A stretch of 64,000 bases of DNA from NCBI RefSeq assembly GCF_018024475.1, contig NZ_CP054393.1, positions 310,001 to 374,000 of the forward strand, given 5' to 3'. The DNA comes from Candidatus Phytoplasma luffae (GTDB lineage: Bacteria > Bacillota_I > Bacilli_A > Acholeplasmatales > Acholeplasmataceae). A program made the position numbers and the translations under genes. Under the pieces are notes generated by a model. It made no database searches. It was not told where the DNA came from and saw only the letters and a program-made list of their open reading frames with translations. Below are positions 35,183-44,926 of this stretch, in pieces. Position 1 is the first letter of the stretch. Each line of letters starts with the position of its first letter.

Positions 35183-36511
35183 TTATTCGTTAATTACTTC
35201 TACTTTATCTTTGCCAAAGTAATATATAGCTAAATCTACTATTTGTTTCTTTTTGGCCGCTTCGTAAGAAATATATGGGTCTAAGAAACATTTTTGATAA
35301 GCTTGGATTCCATATTGTTTAAATAAATCATCGACATCTTTACAAGTTTGATTATAAGGTGGTAAAATGTGTCTAATTTCATAGATAATATTTTCTTTTT
35401 TTAATTGTTCACCTAATAATTCACTACGTTTTTTTCCTGTTTCGTCATTGTCTAAGGCAATAATGATTTTAATATTTTCTTTTTTAAGAATGTCTATTTG
35501 TGTTTGAGAAAATAATTGTGTGACACAAATTAATCCCACAACGTTTTTAATTCCATTTTGCCAACAACTAATGACATCAAAAAAGCCTTCATGAACAATC
35601 ATAATTTTAGTTTGTTTAATGCAAGGGAATGCTTCAAAGAAACGATAACTAAAATGAAAAGTGGGGGTTTGGCTGAAATTATTAAGAGATTGATATTTGG
35701 GTTGAAAATAGCTAGTATCGCAAAAATGGTTTTGATAAAAGTGAAATGTTTTAGCATATCCATTTTCAATCGGGATAATGATAGAACCATGAAAAGTATC
35801 ATGATAATATTTTTTTCCTTTGAAATTAGTTTTTTCTTTGATAAAACCATATTCTACTAATTTATCAATATTAACATTTTTCTTTTTTAAGAAATTGATT
35901 AATCTAAAAGATAATGGTTTATTTGATAATGGAGCATAACCTAATTTAAATTCTTTAATTGTTTCTAAATTTAATTGGCGCTTTTGTGTTAAATAATCTA
36001 ATCCTATTTTCCTTTCATCATTTTGATTGGATGTTAACAAATAATTATAATAATCTCTTATTTGATTAAATAAGGGAGATATTTCTTTGAATAATTGTGT
36101 TTTTTTGATATTAATTTCTGTTTCATCTATTGGGTTATGGGGTTTGGGAGGATGATATTGTAATTTGAAAGGGTTGGAGGATATTGAGGTGTTAGTTTTT
36201 TCTTTATTTGTTAAGATTTCAAATTTTTGAGAATGCATAAAATTTAAAATCTTTTTGACTGCATCGTTAAAGTTTGTGATTCCACGAATTTCTTTATAAA
36301 CATCAATAATGTCAAAATCGCGACAACATTTCCAACAGTGAATGTTATTGTTATCATTTATATGACAAGTTGTTGGATTTAGACCTTGATGGATGGGACA
36401 AGGAAAACGATATTTGCTGTTGAAGTTTGATGGGAGGATGTTTAATTTTTTTAATAAAACTATCATGGGGAAATTAGTTTTGATGTAGTTAATTTTTTCT
36501 TGATTATTCAT
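35183..36511 (-). CDS. dnaG: DNA primase DnaG-like (PMU copy B)
   Basis: 442 residues, same product as 10519-11847, with intact CHC2 zinc finger and TOPRIM residues. The open frames on the opposite strand inside it are shadows. Preserved without damage, which suggests that the copy is functional. Confidence 0.9.
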   Translation of the reverse strand: MNNQEKINYIKTNFPMIVLLKKLNILPSNFNSKYRFPCPIHQGLNPTTCHINDNNNIHCWKCCRDFDIIDVYKEIRGITNFNDAVKKILNFMHSQKFEILTNKEKTNTSISSNPFKLQYHPPKPHNPIDETEINIKKTQLFKEISPLFNQIRDYYNYLLTSNQNDERKIGLDYLTQKRQLNLETIKEFKLGYAPLSNKPLSFRLINFLKKKNVNIDKLVEYGFIKEKTNFKGKKYYHDTFHGSIIIPIENGYAKTFHFYQNHFCDTSYFQPKYQSLNNFSQTPTFHFSYRFFEAFPCIKQTKIMIVHEGFFDVISCWQNGIKNVVGLICVTQLFSQTQIDILKKENIKIIIALDNDETGKKRSELLGEQLKKENIIYEIRHILPPYNQTCKDVDDLFKQYGIQAYQKCFLDPYISYEAAKKKQIVDLAIYYFGKDKVEVINE

Positions 36512-36522
36512 TTTTTTACTCC

Positions 36523-38004
36523 TTAAAAATCTTCTATTTGGTAAGGTAAAACATAACCTACTTCTTGAAAAGTTTGAGTTGTCATTTTAAAATGATAGAC
36601 TAAAGTTTTTTTAGTTCCGCTGCGATTTTTTTTAATATTTACTTCAATTATTTTTTGATTATCATTGTCATCAGCTTCTAAATATAGTTGATTTAAGGTT
36701 GAAGTATAGATATTTAGGGGTTTGGTGGTATTTTTTTTAATATTTGGGTTAAATTCAGACATAATTAATACTATGTCGGAATTGGTTTCAATTCCGCCAG
36801 AGCCTTTTAGTGCGGTGATTTCTGGGGATTTTCCGTTATAATTAGAATAAGTATCTCTTGAAAATTGAGATAAAATGATAATGACAATTTTTAATTCGAT
36901 GGCGATTTCTTTAATTTTGGTCATGATTTCATCAATGGCTAAACGGTCATTATCCATTTTATTACTCGCTTTTGTGATTTGAAGGTGATCAATGACTACA
37001 ATTTCTATTTTGGATTCTAAATGAAGACGATACAATAAATCAACAATATAATTAATATTTTTTTCTTGGTCATAACTAAAAGATAAGTTGATATTAGTAA
37101 AAAATTGTTTTGCTTGTATCATCTTTTTCGTATAGTGTTGTTGTGTGATATTATCAAAATTTTTATCTAAAATAACATCTAAAGGAATTTGAGTTTGATT
37201 AGATAATAAACGATTTAGGTTTTCTTCTGAAGTCATTTCAAAAGAAAAAACCAACATATAAGGATAATGTTGGTTTTCTTGGTATTTAGTTTTGGCTAAA
37301 TCTAAAAGAAGATTATAGATAAAAGATGTTTTACCTAAACCAGTATAGCCTCCAATGGTGATGATTTGACCTTTTTTGAACCCTTTAGTGGCTTGGTTTA
37401 ATCCTTTGAAAGTGTCTGATAAACGATAATATTCTTCTTGGATTTTTTGTTTGGAAATGTTGTCGGTTTCAAAGACTTCGGGATAAAGTTTTGTCATTTG
37501 GTTCAAGGTTAATAAAGTTTTATCTTTTTTGTTTGGGATAAGATTAATAAAATTTCTTAATTTATCAAAGATTTCTTGGTAGTATAAATGCTTATGATAA
37601 AGATCTTGATTATCAAAAGAAGGGTTGATTGTTTTTATTAATTGTTGAAATAAAGTTTCTTGGGTATAAGTATGTTTTAAATTTTCTAAAAGATGTTCAT
37701 TATGGATATTATTATTGTTTAAAAACATCAAAGATTCATTATTAAAATTTTCTTGAGGATAATGAGTTTGAAGATAAGTTAGTAATTCTTTAATAATTGT
37801 CTCTTTGGTTTTGATTTTATCCCAAGGATGAGTTGATTTTTTTTCTAAATATAAATATTTTAAAGCGTTATATATTTTTTGGTGATTGGATTTGGTTAAA
37901 TATTTAGGGTTGATTATTTGACAATAAAGTTTTAATTTGTTCCACTCCCCTTTTTCGATGTAATTAATAATTTGAATTAAGGCTTGGTGTTCGTTAGTTA
38001 ACAT
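36523..38004 (-). CDS. dnaB: Replicative DNA helicase DnaB-like (PMU copy B)
   Basis: 493 residues, same product as 9026-10507, with intact Walker A and B. Overlaps the nuclease-like gene by 11 bases and precedes dnaG by 11 bases, as in copy A. Confidence 0.9.
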   Translation of the reverse strand: MLTNEHQALIQIINYIEKGEWNKLKLYCQIINPKYLTKSNHQKIYNALKYLYLEKKSTHPWDKIKTKETIIKELLTYLQTHYPQENFNNESLMFLNNNNIHNEHLLENLKHTYTQETLFQQLIKTINPSFDNQDLYHKHLYYQEIFDKLRNFINLIPNKKDKTLLTLNQMTKLYPEVFETDNISKQKIQEEYYRLSDTFKGLNQATKGFKKGQIITIGGYTGLGKTSFIYNLLLDLAKTKYQENQHYPYMLVFSFEMTSEENLNRLLSNQTQIPLDVILDKNFDNITQQHYTKKMIQAKQFFTNINLSFSYDQEKNINYIVDLLYRLHLESKIEIVVIDHLQITKASNKMDNDRLAIDEIMTKIKEIAIELKIVIIILSQFSRDTYSNYNGKSPEITALKGSGGIETNSDIVLIMSEFNPNIKKNTTKPLNIYTSTLNQLYLEADDNDNQKIIEVNIKKNRSGTKKTLVYHFKMTTQTFQEVGYVLPYQIEDF

Positions 38005-38623
38005 TTTTATTTAACTCCTTCTTTTTAATTAAATTAATATTGGGAAAAGTGATGAATTCATTCATTAGTAAGGTTTTTAAGAAGAGATTAGCATTATCAG
38101 AAAATAAATTAATTACTTTATTAATTGACTGTACTTTACCGTTTTTAATTTTATTATTGAGTTTTTGAGTTTCAACTTCATCGTTTGTTAATAAATAATA
38201 TTCAAAACGAGTGTCTAGTTTTTTTAGTTGTTGTGCTTCAATGATGGCTTGTTTGTATCGTTCACGAAGGCAAGTTTTGAAATTGAAGGCGATAATGCGT
38301 TTGGTTTGTGTGAATAAAACCAAGTCGAATTTGATGTCGGGGATGAAAAATAAATATGATTTAGGATATAAACATTTAATTCCTTTATGGTTTAAATAAA
38401 GCAAAATCAGGTATTCGTTAATTTTTCCGCGAATTGATTTTTGGGATTGGGAACAAAAGTTGTTGGTTTCGAAATAATGATTTAATTGAATGTGATTACT
38501 TTTCATATATTTATCAATAGTAAGATTCAAAGTTGCTTTGTTGAAAATAAGCTTTATGATTTGAACTGATTTTGAGTTGGTATTTAATTGGTTGATATTA
38601 ATAAATTCTTGGTTAGTTAACAT
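37994..38623 (-). CDS. PD-(D/E)XK nuclease-like protein (copy B)
   Basis: 209 residues, same as 8407-9036, including the AFNFK strand and LRERYKQ helix. First gene of the replication operon after a terminator (38642-38672), so a promoter should lie in the 20-40 bases before it or transcription passes the terminator. Confidence 0.45.
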   Translation of the reverse strand: MLTNQEFININQLNTNSKSVQIIKLIFNKATLNLTIDKYMKSNHIQLNHYFETNNFCSQSQKSIRGKINEYLILLYLNHKGIKCLYPKSYLFFIPDIKFDLVLFTQTKRIIAFNFKTCLRERYKQAIIEAQQLKKLDTRFEYYLLTNDEVETQKLNNKIKNGKVQSINKVINLFSDNANLFLKTLLMNEFITFPNINLIKKKELNKNVN

Positions 38624-38641
38624 TTTTAAATTCCTTTCTAA

Positions 38642-38672
38642 ATAAAAAAGACCCTTTTTGAGGGTCTTTGGT
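38642..38672 (-). terminator. Intrinsic terminator after the 40-residue gene
   Basis: Mirror of 8361-8387: AAAGACCCT / AGGGTCTTT with T run on the minus strand. Confidence 0.8.
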
Positions 38673-38677
38673 TTGTT

Positions 38678-38800
38678 TTAATAGATTTTTTTAGTACGCC
38701 AAGTAATAATTCCATCTTTATGAATTGTTTTGATTTTGCCGTTGCGAAAATAGATATATAAATTACCGTTTTGACATTTTTTCTTTATGATTTTTTTCAT
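38678..38800 (-). CDS. 40-residue basic protein (copy B)
   Basis: Same 40-residue product as 8230-8352, with its ATG overlapping the tmk stop by 4 bases and a terminator directly after it. Retention in both PMUs supports a real small gene. Confidence 0.5.
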   Translation of the reverse strand: MKKIIKKKCQNGNLYIYFRNGKIKTIHKDGIITWRTKKIY

Positions 38801-39426
38801 TTTATATCTCTTATTAATTTCATAATTTTAGTAACATTTGATTGAAGGGAATCAATACCATTTAGAATTAATTGTTTATTGTTTTGATAATGAGTTAAAT
38901 AATGATAATAACCTTTATGGACAGTTTGGTGATAAGTTAAGGATTTTTGTTCGATAATATCTAATTGATGGTTTTTTTGGGTTTGTTTTCTTTCTTTACC
39001 AATAAGAGGATTAATATCTAGATAAATTAATAAATGAGGTTTAATAAATAATTTTTTATGAGTGATATCAAAAATTTCTTTTAAATCGAAACAAGATTTT
39101 GTTTGTTTAAGATAAGGAAATAATTGGTAGGCATATGTTGATGGTAACCAACGGTCTAAGATTATGAGTTGATTTTGTTTTAAATGAGGATAGATGAGTT
39201 CTTTTTGGATTTGAGCCATATTAGTGATGCTAAGATAAAAACGAGTAATGTAATCAACTTGGTTATAATTTAAAAATAAATTTCTTATTTCTGTTCCAAT
39301 AGAACTACTTCCTAAACCTTGATAAATTTTATTATTTATTTTTTGTTTTTTTAGTTTTTGTTGTAATTCTTGAATTAAAGTTGTTTTGCCGCTACCATCT
39401 AGTCCTTCAAAAACTATAAGTTTCAT
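38797..39426 (-). CDS. tmk: Thymidylate kinase (PMU copy B)
   Basis: 209 residues, same product as 7604-8233; P-loop GLDGSGKTT and DRW motif intact. Follows the secreted-protein gene after a terminator (39458-39487). Confidence 0.9.
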   Translation of the reverse strand: MKLIVFEGLDGSGKTTLIQELQQKLKKQKINNKIYQGLGSSSIGTEIRNLFLNYNQVDYITRFYLSITNMAQIQKELIYPHLKQNQLIILDRWLPSTYAYQLFPYLKQTKSCFDLKEIFDITHKKLFIKPHLLIYLDINPLIGKERKQTQKNHQLDIIEQKSLTYHQTVHKGYYHYLTHYQNNKQLILNGIDSLQSNVTKIMKLIRDIK

Positions 39427-39457
39427 TTTTTTCTCCTTTAATTGGGTTTTAGATAAT

Positions 39458-39487
39458 AAAAAAAGACTCTACAAGAGAGTCTTTTAA
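39458..39487 (-). terminator. Intrinsic terminator after the large secreted protein
   Basis: Mirror of 7545-7573: AAAAGACTC / GAGTCTTTT with T run on minus. Confidence 0.8.
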
Positions 39488-39491
39488 ATTG

Positions 39492-41031
39492 TTATTTAAA
39501 GCTTAATTCAATTCTTTTGGGTGGGGGAGTGGTGTTATAAAAATTATAAAAAATATTAGAATTACCAACACAATTATGACCATTAACAATCCAATCATCA
39601 GAGAAAAAACCTGGGACATATTGATACCAACATGTATTTCCGTTTTCATCATAAATAATTCTCGATGTTTTTCCAAATTTATTTCTTATTTCTTGAGCTG
39701 AATAAGAACATCCATATTGAATGTAACATTGCTTTAACCAATTTATATAAGCATTACGATATTGTTCGGCGAGTTTAATTTGGAGTGTATCATTACAAAC
39801 TACAAAATAAATACAATCATCAGTTTCTAAACATTGGAATATTTTTTTAATTTGAAAAGGAATATCTATTTTTTTATAAGAAGGAGAAGTTATTTCAATA
39901 TCCCAATTTCGCTTTTCTGTTTCTTCTTTATATTCACTTTCTTTTATTAAAGGAGGGAAAGTATAAAGGTTGTTTTCTCTTTTCCAATCTCGGATAGTTT
40001 GATAAGGGTCTAAAGAGTCAGGGAGTTCAATAATTTTTTTTCTTTTTTGAACATTAAGGAAGAAAAGATAGATGTTTTTGGCACCATTTGAGAGTTTTGT
40101 TAAGTCTTCGATAGTATATGATTGAGATTTAATAATATCTTCTTTTATTTGATTGATGCTTTCATTAATTTCATTAATGCTTTCTTGATAGACAGTTTTG
40201 AAATGTGTATCTTCACATGAATTTTGTTTTATTATAACTTCTTGTAGAAATTCTTGTTTCCATTCTAATCGGTTTCTTAGAGATTGTATATTTCGATTTT
40301 CAGATAATAACCTTATGCCGTCATCAAAATAAATGGCATCAATTTCAAATTCAAATAAAAATTTTCCAAAAGGTAAAGGCAATACTAATCCAGTATGAGG
40401 TGTTGCGTTATAACAACCTAGTTTAATTAGTTTTGGTTCTTTAATGATGTTGTTTTTGATTAAATAATTATTAATTGCTTCTTCTTTGTTTTGGTCAGCA
40501 AACATTTCAATTATTATTAATTCTATATTTACATTTTCTTCTTGAGGTTTTTGTTTTGCGTCCCAAAAGACAAAGGCTTCTTCGATGGCTATTCCGTAAT
40601 CAAGGAGTTCTTCTAAGGTGAATTCATCATCTTCATCAGGATATTTGATATTAAAAGGGTTATGTCTTGGTTTGAAATAAGCCCCAATTAAACCTGAAGG
40701 AGGGTTTTTGAGTTTAGCGTCGAAGAAAGTGTAATCATAAGGATTGTAGGAGGGAGTTGAAATATCATAAAGATAAGCTTTGATATTAAAATATTTTAAG
40801 ATATCAGGGATGCTTTCTTTAGATAAAACAGGAATGTCATATCTTTTCATTTTGGGTTGAGTGGCTAACCATTCTTGTTGAAGGGTTTGGTAGTCAGATA
40901 GTTTTATTTTTGATTTAGATTGATGATGAAAATAAGGATGAGCGGAGATAGAAGGACAACAAATCAAAAATAATAATAAATAAATAATGATGAAATATTT
41001 AGATAAAGGGAATTTTGATTGATTTTGACAT
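39492..41031 (-). CDS. Large secreted SAP05-module protein (copy B), +1 frame shift at start
   Basis: Same architecture as 5996-7538, with a few changes (LIEESEY to LIKESEY, CNNDTLQIKLVEQYRD to CNDTLQIKLAEQYRN, one codon lost). The ATG after AGGAGG (41029-41031) again reads MSKSIKIPFI and stops at 40999-41001, one base out of frame with the long product. Here the long frame also extends back to an ATG at 41072 (MKTKNKPKKGGNQLCQ...), behind a weak AGAGGA. That start gives an unusually long, 26-residue n-region before the hydrophobic core and exists only because a coiled-coil gene end lies upstream. Which start is used needs testing. Confidence 0.6.
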
Positions 41032-41055
41032 AATTGGTTACCTCCTTTTTTTGGT

Positions 41056-41214
41056 TTATTTTTGGTTTTCATCGATTTTATCCTCTGCTTTATTACTTGT
41101 TTTATCTAATTCAGCAATGTTTTTATCTAATTTATCGAAGTTTTCGAACATGGTAGCAAATCGATTATTTAATTGTTTTCTAACTTCATCTAATGTTTTT
41201 TCTAATTGGTCCAA
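41056..41214 (-). pseudogene. C-terminal piece of a small coiled-coil gene
   Basis: Frame of 52 codons from a TTG (41212-41214) to TAA (41056-41058): LDQLEKTLDEVRKQ, MFENFDKLDKNIAELDK, ENQK, a short coiled coil. The frame continues upstream to SSSFSELH but is cut by a TAA. It overlaps the possible ATG (41072) of the next gene. It is absent from copy A, so it is part of the cassette difference. Probably the tail of a decayed gene, though a TTG-started peptide is possible. Confidence 0.35.
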
Positions 41215-41301
41215 ACTTTAATGTAATTCACTAAAACTACTTGAACTCCTTTGTTTTTTTATTTAATAAAGATATTCATTTCTTATTAATATTAATAGAA
41301 A

Positions 41302-41330
41302 TAAAAAAAGACTCTTATTTAAAGAGTCTA
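41302..41330 (-). terminator. Intrinsic terminator
   Basis: AGACTCTT-TAAAT-AAGAGTCT then T run on the minus strand, after the SVM gene. Confidence 0.75.
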
Positions 41331-41352
41331 ATTATTTTATAATTATGGTTCC

Positions 41353-41376
41353 AAAAAGACCTTTTCAAGGGTCTTA
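41353..41376 (-). terminator. Second terminator after the SVM gene
   Basis: AAGACC / GGTCTT stem with an 8-base loop and five T on the minus strand; 38 bases after the SVM stop. Confidence 0.65.
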
Positions 41377-41413
41377 TAAATCAAAATAAGATAATTTTTA
41401 TGTTGATAATATT

Positions 41414-41779
41414 TTAGTTATCTTCATCATTTAAATTTTTTAAAAGGTTTTTATAAGTTTTTAATTGTTCTTTTTGATTATCAATTAATCTTTTGTGATT
41501 TTCTTTTAATTTTAAGAGATTTGTTTTGTCATCATCAGTGATACTTCCTTGTAATGCTTTATCTATGTTTGTTATTTTGGTTGCATTATAATAAATTTTT
41601 TGTTTTAAATTAATTATGTTTTCTTCAATGGTGAAGTTCTGATGAGCAGGTTGATTACTACTAGTTCCTGGAAGGTTTGGATCCATTGCCATAACTGGAT
41701 TAATAGTGATTAAGATAAACAATCCTAAACAACTCATTAAAAAAAATGGTAAAAGATGTAATTTATTTTTTATTAACAT
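41414..41779 (-). CDS. Secreted SVM protein, predicted two-helix hairpin
   Basis: 121 residues. SVM signal peptide (MLIKNKLHLLPFFLMSC ... INPVMA, about 31 residues) followed by a mature part of about 90 residues: a short Pro/Asn-rich start (DPNLPGTSSNQPAHQ), helix 1 (about 50-77), a turn (QGSITDDD) and a longer helix 2 (KTNLLKLKENHKRLIDNQKEQL...). This size and antiparallel helical-hairpin pattern recall the SAP54/PHYL1 phyllody effectors, which bind MADS-box factors, but I cannot claim sequence homology. It occupies the slot that holds the SAP05-like gene in copy A. Ribosome site AAGGAG, terminators downstream. Confidence 0.6.
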   Translation of the reverse strand: MLIKNKLHLLPFFLMSCLGLFILITINPVMAMDPNLPGTSSNQPAHQNFTIEENIINLKQKIYYNATKITNIDKALQGSITDDDKTNLLKLKENHKRLIDNQKEQLKTYKNLLKNLNDEDN

Positions 41780-41802
41780 TATATATTACTCCTTATTTTT
41801 AT

Positions 41803-42642
41803 TTATTCCTCGGCCGAGGTAATGTCATAGATTTCTTTTAATCCAGAAATAATTAAATCTTTATATTGTAATTCAGCATTTTTATATCGTTTTTCTAAAT
41901 CTTGTTTGGATTCTTTAGAATCCTTTAACCTACTTTTGTATAATTTTTGGTCACTTTCTAATATGCCAATTTGAACGTTGATTTTGCCGATTTCACCAAC
42001 TATTTTTATTACTTCATTTTGGAGTTTTTCAATTTGTGCTCTTAATCTAATTTTATCATCAGGAGAAGCTAATTTTTCTTCTTCTTGTTTTTGTTTAATT
42101 TCTTTTTCTTTGGCATCTTTATCTTTTTCTAACTGAGTTAGCTTGCCTTTTAAGATAGTGATGTTACCTGTTGTGTTTTTTAATTGTTCTTTTATTTCTT
42201 TAATTTTTGTTTCATTTTGTTCTAACAATTCATGGATTTGTTCTTTTTGTTTTTGGGAGGATTCTTGGGCATTGTAGAGTTCTTTTAATTCATCTTCACA
42301 TTTTTTTAATTCACTTTCCCAATTAGTTTTTAATCCTTTGTAATTATTTATTGTATTTTCGTATTTATCGATGGCTTTGTCGATTTTGTTGACTAATTGC
42401 CCTGCATATTTAGATGATGGTTCTGTTTTATGAAAGAAACATAAATAAATGAAACTTAAAATACCAATTATAATTAAAAAATAAGTTAAATAGCCTTTCC
42501 ATGATGTTGTTGATTGTTGAGTGGGTGAAAGTTTTCTTTTAAAGAAAACAAATAGACTAAAGATGGTAGTGGCTATTAAAAACCAGGTGAAATAAGATTT
42601 AAATGATAAAAATCCTTTGATTAAGTCAAATGGTGTTAACAT
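41803..42642 (-). CDS. Chimeric coil1::coil2 membrane protein
   Basis: 279 residues. Residues 1 to about 200 equal coil1 (two membrane helices and first coiled coil, through the block ASPDDKIRLRAQIEKLQ). The rest (EVIKIVGEIGKINVQIGILESDQ ... YDITSAEE) equals the C-terminal coiled coil of coil2. The other PMUs keep the two genes separate, so a deletion of roughly 1.6 kb between the similar coiled-coil stretches has fused them. The promoter and 21-bp palindrome of coil2 were lost, so the SVM gene is now downstream of the AAA+ ATPase operon with no visible promoter of its own. It ends in the CCTCGGCCGAGG palindrome. Confidence 0.8.
   Translation of the reverse strand: MLTPFDLIKGFLSFKSYFTWFLIATTIFSLFVFFKRKLSPTQQSTTSWKGYLTYFLIIIGILSFIYLCFFHKTEPSSKYAGQLVNKIDKAIDKYENTINNYKGLKTNWESELKKCEDELKELYNAQESSQKQKEQIHELLEQNETKIKEIKEQLKNTTGNITILKGKLTQLEKDKDAKEKEIKQKQEEEKLASPDDKIRLRAQIEKLQNEVIKIVGEIGKINVQIGILESDQKLYKSRLKDSKESKQDLEKRYKNAELQYKDLIISGLKEIYDITSAEE
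41808..41819. repeat. GC-rich palindrome at cassette junction (copy B)
   Basis: CCTCGGCCGAGG in the last codons of the chimeric gene, 29 bases before the SVM ATG. Confidence 0.8.
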
Positions 42643-42645
42643 ATA

Positions 42646-43848
42646 TTATTCATCTCCTTTTTGGTTTTTTTCTATTTGGTCTAATATATTTATATTAGGG
42701 GAAATTATCATTTTATATGCTTGTTTTAAATCTTCTTTGTTGATTTCATTTCTTCTAGTTTCACCTTGACCTCTGTTTTTCGCAAAGATTGTTACTGTTG
42801 TTTTTAAGAGGTTTTCCAAAGTACGATTGGCTTGTTTGAATTGATGGTTTGGCGGTAATATTTCTAAAGCTTCGTTAATGACTTCATATAAGTATTGTTT
42901 GGCTTCTTCACTATAAGGGTTTTTACGTTTGTTGATTAAAAATTCTAGGAATTGTTTTCTTTCTTCTTTGTTGCCTGGTTTGACTTCGATATTGTAAGTG
43001 AATCTTGATTTGATGGCATCATCGATTTGGTTAATGTGGTTTGTAGCTCCAATGATGAAAATAGGTTTTTCAGGGTTGTTTTTAAAAGATGTCAATTCAG
43101 TTTTGAATTGATTCACAACATTGGCAATTTCTGAATCAGTTTCTAAAGTGCTTAAATCAGTAAAGATAGTTTCGCATTCATCTAAAAAGATGATTGCGCC
43201 ATTGTTTTGGGCTGCTTCTTCGCGAGCTGTCATAAATAAATCTTTGACTAATTGAGGGGCGATACCTTTGTATTTTTGTGAGAATAAAGAGCTGCTTACT
43301 TCAAAGAAGGGTAAATTAGTTTCTTTGGCTAAGGATCTTGCGAGAGTGGTTTTTCCTGTTCCAGGGGCTCCATACATTAAAATACCTAGAGGAGATTCGA
43401 TTTCTCCAATATTTTGGTAGTTTTCTTTGTTGTTGAGATAATCAATAAATCCATCTAATGCTTGTTTTTCTTCTTTGAAACCGATTAGTTGGTTGAATCC
43501 TGGGAATTTATTGTTGTTAGAAGGTTTAAATAATAATTCTTCTTGGTTATCGTTCGGGATTATTGTTTTTTCTTGTAATTCTGATGAAGAAAAAGTTTGA
43601 ATTTTTTCTGGTGATGAATTATTTTTAGTTATTTGGTCTTCTAAATATTTTTTAGTTTCTTGGTTAGTTTTGTTTTGGGTTTCTAATCTTTTATGATGAT
43701 TTAGGATTTGGGTTTGATTTTCGATTAAAGCTTGATGGTGGATCCAAACTTGAATTCCTAAAAATAAAATGATAGATGTTATAATGATTATTATTAAATT
43801 AGTTGGATTTAAATTTTTATTTTGATTTTTTTTAATATTCATTTTCAT
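42646..43848 (-). CDS. FtsH-like AAA+ ATPase lacking the protease domain (copy B)
   Basis: 400 residues, one Lys/Gln difference from 1671-2873 noted (NYKNIGE / NYQNIGE). Walker A, Walker B and arginine finger intact, no HExxH. Directly upstream of the chimeric coiled-coil gene (3-base gap). Confidence 0.85.
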   Translation of the reverse strand: MKMNIKKNQNKNLNPTNLIIIIITSIILFLGIQVWIHHQALIENQTQILNHHKRLETQNKTNQETKKYLEDQITKNNSSPEKIQTFSSSELQEKTIIPNDNQEELLFKPSNNNKFPGFNQLIGFKEEKQALDGFIDYLNNKENYQNIGEIESPLGILMYGAPGTGKTTLARSLAKETNLPFFEVSSSLFSQKYKGIAPQLVKDLFMTAREEAAQNNGAIIFLDECETIFTDLSTLETDSEIANVVNQFKTELTSFKNNPEKPIFIIGATNHINQIDDAIKSRFTYNIEVKPGNKEERKQFLEFLINKRKNPYSEEAKQYLYEVINEALEILPPNHQFKQANRTLENLLKTTVTIFAKNRGQGETRRNEINKEDLKQAYKMIISPNINILDQIEKNQKGDE

Positions 43849-43869
43849 ATTAATACCTTTCTGAAAAAT

Positions 43870-43905
43870 AAAAAAAGACTAATACAAATTTTGTTTAGTC
43901 TTTTA
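43870..43905 (-). terminator. Intrinsic terminator before the AAA+ gene (copy B)
   Basis: Mirror of 1615-1650. Confidence 0.8.
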
Positions 43906-43910
43906 ATATT

Positions 43911-44516
43911 TTATTTTGCTAATTGAGCAATTTTGTTTTCGATAGTTTGATTTCCGCCTTCGAAAGATTTACCTTGGGAATCGACTAATTCGTAATCACA
44001 AATTAATTCTAATTGAGGGTTTTTGGAATTGATGATTTCTTTTTGTTCGATGCTAATTTGAATTTTAATAATTCCAATACCTTTGTCGTTTAATATCATT
44101 TGGGGACGTTTTGTGTCGTCATAATCATTGTTATTAACTTTGAGGCTTATGTTTAAATATTTTTCTGGGTTGTTAAAGGATTGGTTAGTGTTATATTGGG
44201 TTGATAATTTTAAATATAAGGGTATTGAAATATCTATTCCATTTGAGTTAAGGATTGCTTCGTGTTCGATAGTAATTAAGTGATTGTATTTTTTTTGGCT
44301 TAAGTTAGGAATTGAAATCGGCAAAAGTATTTGATTTTCGTTGTTGCCACCCGTTCGTTCAACAGTGAAAATAGGAAAATCATTTATTAAATTTATTTTT
44401 TCTTTTCTTTGTTTGTTAAAGTAATCGTTTAAAGCATAAATTGAGATAATTGAGAAAAATAGAACAATTACAAATGTTATGATAATTAATATTTTATTTT
44501 TATTTTGTGTTTTCAT
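43911..44516 (-). CDS. PMU protein with one N-terminal membrane anchor (copy B)
   Basis: 201 residues, same as 1003-1608. Overlaps the upstream gene by one base and is followed by a terminator. No family recognised. Confidence 0.7.
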   Translation of the reverse strand: MKTQNKNKILIIITFVIVLFFSIISIYALNDYFNKQRKEKINLINDFPIFTVERTGGNNENQILLPISIPNLSQKKYNHLITIEHEAILNSNGIDISIPLYLKLSTQYNTNQSFNNPEKYLNISLKVNNNDYDDTKRPQMILNDKGIGIIKIQISIEQKEIINSKNPQLELICDYELVDSQGKSFEGGNQTIENKIAQLAK

Positions 44517-44812
44517 TATTTGTTTCCTCCTGAAAAAATTGTTTTAATTAAATCAATAAAATTATTGATTCCTGTTGTTAACCAAGGGATTTGGTTTTGG
44601 TAATAAATAACGTTGACATGTAAAATAAAATATAAAATGATAGTTAAATAAGTAATTATTTTTAATAAATTTAGTTTATTGATATTAGGAGTTGGGGGTG
44701 AAATGTGATGATTGAGTTTTTTTGTTTCTGGGATTGATATTTTTTGATTTGGGTTTTGGGTTTTGGTTAATTTTTTATTTGGTTTTTTAGTGATAATTAT
44801 TTTTTTTGACAT
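44516..44812 (-). CDS. Small basic membrane protein (copy B)
   Basis: 98 residues, same as 707-1003, with one central membrane helix. Preceded by AAAGGAG and a 114-base gap after the YqaJ gene. Confidence 0.7.
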   Translation of the reverse strand: MSKKIIITKKPNKKLTKTQNPNQKISIPETKKLNHHISPPTPNINKLNLLKIITYLTIILYFILHVNVIYYQNQIPWLTTGINNFIDLIKTIFSGGNK

Positions 44813-44926
44813 GTTTTTTCTCCTTTGTATTAATTATTTATTTCTTTGTTACTTTCTAAATTGTTTTTTTCTTAATAATTATTTTTGGTTTTTTTGGATT
44901 TTCATTTTTAGTTTCCTTTCTTTTTT

